64,000 nt of DNA, taken from Rhizobium leguminosarum. GTDB taxonomy: Bacteria > Pseudomonadota > Alphaproteobacteria > Rhizobiales > Rhizobiaceae. The notes under the pieces were generated by a model. The model was not told the DNA's origin. It worked only from the letters and a program-made list of their open reading frames with translations, and made no database searches. This document shows positions 61,229-64,000 of the stretch, piece by piece; positions within the stretch are counted from its first letter, which is position 1, and each line of letters begins with the position of its first letter. A program made the translations under genes and the position numbers. Location of the stretch: positions 124,001-188,000 of the forward strand of contig NZ_MZMU01000024.1 of NCBI RefSeq assembly GCF_004123835.1, read 5' to 3'.

Positions 61229-61957
61229 ATGGCTGATCTTCGTAACTATCAAAGCCGCGCTCAGACCGGCGAGATGATTGATCAAGGCCTGCGCGCTTAT
61301 ATGCTCAAGGTCTACAACCTGATGGCGCTGGGTCTGGCGATCACCGGGGTGGCCGCATATCTGTCGTTCCAATTCGCCTTCGCCAATGGTGAGCTGACCG
61401 CTTTCGGTCAGGCGATCTATGTGAGCCCGCTGAAGTGGGTGGTCATTCTGGCGCCGCTGGCTCTGGTGTTCTTCCTGAGCTTCCGGATCAATAGCATGAC
61501 GGTGGCCGCCGCCCAGACGACCTTTGCGGTCTACGCCGCGCTCGTCGGCCTGTCGCTCTCGTCGATCTTCCTGATCTACACGGGCCAGAGCGTCGTTCAG
61601 ACCTTCTTCGTCACCGCTGCCTCCTTCGGCGCGCTGTCGCTTTACGGCTACACGACGAAGCGTGACCTGTCGGCGATGGGCTCGTTCCTGATCATGGGTC
61701 TGTTCGGCCTGATCATCGCCTCGATCGTCAACATCTTCCTGGCATCGTCTGCCGTGCAGTTCGCGATCTCGGTGCTCGGCGTGCTGATCTTCGCAGGCCT
61801 CACCGCCTACGATACGCAGCGGATCAAGGAATTGTACCTGGAAGCCGATGACGTCGCCGTGGCCGGTCGCAAGGCGATCATGGGTGCGCTGACGCTCTAT
61901 CTCGACTTTATCAACCTCTTCATGTTCCTGCTGCAGTTCATGGGCAACCGTAAATAA
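61229..61957 (+). CDS. Bax inhibitor-1 family membrane protein (YccA/YbhL type)
   Basis: A 242-residue protein starting MADLRNYQSRAQTGEMIDQGLRAYMLKVYNL, with seven predicted membrane helices and the BI-1 signatures GVAAYLSFQF and AGLTAYDTQRIKELY. GAGG precedes the start by about 7 bp. Homologues modulate membrane proteases or ion leak. A strong terminator follows. Confidence 0.92.
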   Translation: MADLRNYQSRAQTGEMIDQGLRAYMLKVYNLMALGLAITGVAAYLSFQFAFANGELTAFGQAIYVSPLKWVVILAPLALVFFLSFRINSMTVAAAQTTFAVYAALVGLSLSSIFLIYTGQSVVQTFFVTAASFGALSLYGYTTKRDLSAMGSFLIMGLFGLIIASIVNIFLASSAVQFAISVLGVLIFAGLTAYDTQRIKELYLEADDVAVAGRKAIMGALTLYLDFINLFMFLLQFMGNRK

Positions 61958-61976
61958 GCAGGACCGACTGAGATCG

Positions 61977-62002
61977 AAAAGGCGGCTTCGGCCGCCTTTT
62001 TT
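61977..62002 (+). terminator. intrinsic terminator after the BI-1 gene
   Basis: AAGGCGGC-TTCG-GCCGCCTT followed by TTTTTG is a textbook terminator with a UUCG tetraloop, 20 bp after the stop. Confidence 0.92.
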
Positions 62003-62067
62003 GTTGCGTAGGCTTTCACGGAATGGTTTTAGAAAGCCCTTGCCGCCCTTATGGATATGCTGCTGAA

Positions 62068-62622
62068 ATGTCCTTCCTCCTGCGCGATGCTTCGAACGCC
62101 GATATTCCCGCCATTGCCGATATCTATCGCGAATCGGTCCTGAACGGCGTCGCCAGCTATGAGATCGTCCCGCCCTCCGAGGCCGAGATGGCGCAACGTT
62201 TTGCGGCCATCGTCAGCCAGTATCCCTATATCGCAGCCATCGGCACGGACGGGGCCTTGCTCGGCTACGCCTATGCCTCGGCCTTCCGCACGCGTCCTGC
62301 CTATCGCTGGCTGGTCGAGGATTCGATTTATCTGGCGCCGCAAGCCCGCGGCCACGGCATCGGCAAGGCGCTGCTCGCCGAACTGATCATCCGCTGCACC
62401 ACCCTCGGCTTTCGTCAGATGGCGGCCGTCATCGGTGGCGCCAGTCCCGCATCGATCGCGCTCCATCGCACGGCCGGCTTCGAGGAGGTTGGTCTGATGA
62501 AGGGCACCGGCTACAAGCACGGCCGCTGGCTGGATACGATGTTCATGCAGCGCGTCCTCGGCGAAGGCATGAGCACCGATCCGGACCCGTCAGCCTATCC
62601 CGGCACGCTGTTTACTGGTTGA
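62068..62622 (+). CDS. GNAT acetyltransferase, phosphinothricin acetyltransferase (PAT/MnaT)-like
   Basis: A 184-residue protein starting MSFLLRDASNADIPAIADIYRESVLNGVASYE. The acetyl-CoA loop is LAPQARGHGIGKALLAELI and the C-terminal FKH-like YKHGRWLDTMFMQ is typical of PAT/bar and methionine-sulfone acetyltransferases. It may detoxify phosphinothricin-like or methionine-derived compounds. Converges on the DUF2794 gene with a 6-bp gap. Confidence 0.88.
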   Translation: MSFLLRDASNADIPAIADIYRESVLNGVASYEIVPPSEAEMAQRFAAIVSQYPYIAAIGTDGALLGYAYASAFRTRPAYRWLVEDSIYLAPQARGHGIGKALLAELIIRCTTLGFRQMAAVIGGASPASIALHRTAGFEEVGLMKGTGYKHGRWLDTMFMQRVLGEGMSTDPDPSAYPGTLFTG

Positions 62623-62628
62623 TTCGGC

Positions 62629-63030
62629 TTACTTGTCGACGAGCTTCAGGGCCTTGTCGAAGACCTTCAGCACCTGGTTCAGCTCGTGACCGCGCTTCAG
62701 GATCGTGCCGTTGACGCTGATCACGGAATAGGCGCCCTGCTTGGCGGCGAGCTTCGGGTTTTTCTCGATGCGGAAGAGCGGCATTTCGCCGGAACGCTTG
62801 AAAACGGAAAAGACCGCCCTGTCCTTCAGGTGATCGATGGCGTAGTCGCGCCATTCACCATCACCGACCATCCGGCCGTAGATCCAGAGGATCGCGTCCA
62901 GTTCGCGCCGGTGGAAGGTCACCGGAAGCGGGTCCTTGCTTTGTTTGTATTCCCTGAGATCGACGACGACTGAGGAACTGTGGTCGACGGAACGGCTTTC
63001 GCCGTGTCGCAAATCCGGCTGATCTGTCAT
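62629..63030 (-). CDS. DUF2794 protein
   Basis: A 133-residue protein starting MTDQPDLRHGESRSVDHSSSVVVDL. The core is PLPVTFHRRELDAILWIYGRMVGDGEWRDYAIDHLKDRAVFSVFKRSGEMPLFRIEK, a pattern of the alphaproteobacterial DUF2794 family of unknown function. A GTG at 63039 with GGAGG 4 bp upstream is an alternative start. Confidence 0.85.
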   Translation of the reverse strand: MTDQPDLRHGESRSVDHSSSVVVDLREYKQSKDPLPVTFHRRELDAILWIYGRMVGDGEWRDYAIDHLKDRAVFSVFKRSGEMPLFRIEKNPKLAAKQGAYSVISVNGTILKRGHELNQVLKVFDKALKLVDK

Positions 63031-63400
63031 CAGTCTCACAAGGCCTCCACATGTGACAGGAGGGTGACAGTTTGCCCGAGCCGCCGCAAATTGCAAGAGT
63101 GCCGGCCGTCACATTCCGCCGCACGTCTCTCGCGCAAGGACGCTTTAGCACTTCGAGTCAGCGCATCATGCCTTGCGAAAGTTGGGTTCGATTTTCGGAA
63201 AGTATGATGCGCTGGACAGGTCAACGCTTTCTCGGCAGCGCCGCATTTCAGTCAAAACAGCGCCTCATTTGCAGGAGATTTATGAATTCGGGTTTGGCGC
63301 CAGCGCGCCAAAGGGCCCGGCGGAGCGTATCGACCTTAACCCCAGCCCCGAATACGCTCAGCCGGGCCGCCCGGCACTTCATCCGAAACCGGATGGAATC
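63031..63400. other. intergenic region with one palindromic repeat, no gene seen
   Basis: The 370 bp between DUF2794 and DUF1223 genes hold the degenerate palindrome at 63159-63213. The rest has short chance frames only. Confidence 0.5.
63159..63213. repeat. degenerate palindromic repeat
   Basis: CAGCGCATCATGCCTTGCGAAA and its near-complement TTTTCGGAAAGTATGATGCGCTG pair over about 22 bp with several mismatches. The ATCATGC core matches the A-block ends, so this is probably an old copy of the dispersed repeat. Confidence 0.5.
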
Positions 63401-64000
63401 TCAGATATTTTTGCCAGCCATCACCACGGTCGCGCCAAGGATCGCAGCCGGATCGCCGTCTGCGGTCGCCGATTGCAGCAGGATGGCGCAGCCCTCGAGC
63501 TGCGGCCGCTGCAGGACGCTGGCCGGCAGCGTCAGACTGGTTGCCTTGCCATCCCACATGCCGACGGTTTCGACATTGGTGACGCTGTGCAGATAGGAGA
63601 GCTTCTGGCCGCTGTTCTCGCCTTTTTCGACGTCGATCGTCTTTTCCTTATCGAAATAGACCATCACGACATTGGCTTTGCCCTGTCCCGCGCCGATCTT
63701 GATCTCCAGCTCGTCGCCGCGCATCGCGGCACTGATCGGAACGGTCAGCCCGTTGCCTTCGCTGCTATAGGTGTCGATCTTGCTGTTGATGCCATTCAGA
63801 TCGGCGCCGGCCAGATGGTCGCGTCCATTGACGATGGCCTGCGGCGTGTAGACGTTGCTGCGGCCCATCGTCTTGGCATAGCCATACTGCCGCTCGGTGT
63901 TTTCCTTGGAGCTCAGCGTATCGGCCCAGCCGAGATAGTTCCAGTAATCGACATGATAGGCGAGCGCGATGACATCGCCCTGGTTCACCAGCTTGCGGAA
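63401..64000 (-). CDS. DUF1223 family protein (5' end outside the window)
   Basis: Only the C-terminal 199 codons are present; the frame runs off the right edge. The visible part, from VIALAYHVDYWNYLGWADTLSS onward with NVYTPQAIVNGRDHLAGAD, is diagnostic of DUF1223, a thioredoxin-fold secreted family. The N-terminal signal and the Cys motif are beyond the edge. Confidence 0.88.
   Translation of the reverse strand, partial: FRKLVNQGDVIALAYHVDYWNYLGWADTLSSKENTERQYGYAKTMGRSNVYTPQAIVNGRDHLAGADLNGINSKIDTYSSEGNGLTVPISAAMRGDELEIKIGAGQGKANVVMVYFDKEKTIDVEKGENSGQKLSYLHSVTNVETVGMWDGKATSLTLPASVLQRPQLEGCAILLQSATADGDPAAILGATVVMAGKNI

Overview
The window is about 60% GC chromosomal DNA of an alphaproteobacterium. 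It most resembles the Rhizobium leguminosarum/etli group. This is inferred from the mdh-sucC-sucD-sucA order, the sdhCDAB operon, the hemC-hemD-mitofilin-hemY block, an IalB-family protein, and many copies of a short palindromic intergenic repeat typical of rhizobia. No tRNA, rRNA, CRISPR array, plasmid replication gene or complete transposase gene was seen.

Layout. 1-9.2 kb holds TCA-cycle genes, nearly all on the minus strand: mdh, sucC, sucD, the start of sucA, zapE, an outer-membrane lipoprotein and sdhCDAB. 9.5-16.6 kb is more accessory. It has a secreted protein, a RidA-like protein, a LysR regulator, an ABC-ATPase remnant, and a cluster of ureohydrolase, amino-acid ABC importer (no ATPase gene) and ornithine cyclodeaminase-like protein. 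16.6-26.1 kb is core again: a protein methyltransferase, EVE and YciI proteins, gpsA and tsaD on the minus strand, divergent from hemC, hemD, mitofilin/Mic60-like, hemY, TerB-like and glutamine-amidotransferase genes. A 350-bp non-coding element with 34-bp terminal inverted repeats follows. 26.4-35.3 kb carries an MFS carrier, YggT, DUF167, ppa, an acetyltransferase, typA, an M3 oligopeptidase, an unknown rhizobial protein and a LysE exporter.

35.7-45.5 kb is an accessory island. A VOC protein with a Tat signal, an ABM-domain protein with a Sec signal and a short-chain dehydrogenase form one operon, divergent from an MFS transporter. Next come a large winged-helix/NB-ARC/TPR regulator, a LysR regulator divergent from a Tat-exported metallo-beta-lactamase-fold hydrolase, and the decayed remains of a flavin-reductase-like gene joined to a piece of an alpha/beta hydrolase. 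This island is the best place to look for an undescribed small-molecule modification system.

45.5-64 kb returns to mostly core genes: argG, an SDR, a LysE exporter, a Gly/His-rich secreted protein, a three-gene ABC importer, rlmN, ialB, an ECF sigma factor with no adjacent anti-sigma gene, DUF1232, a pterin dehydratase, a low-molecular-weight phosphatase lacking the usual catalytic Asp, thpR, a GDSL esterase divergent from a LolD/FtsX-type ABC pair, a BI-1 protein, a PAT-type acetyltransferase, DUF2794 and a partial DUF1223 gene.

Smaller-scale structure includes a strong terminator for ppa that lies inside the coding region of the convergent DUF167 gene, two perfect CtrA-type TTAA-N7-TTAA motifs, a 16-bp palindrome upstream of mdh, and several mosaic palindromic repeats, one of which supplies the stop codon of a LysR gene. 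All functional names come from reading the sequence; no database search was run.
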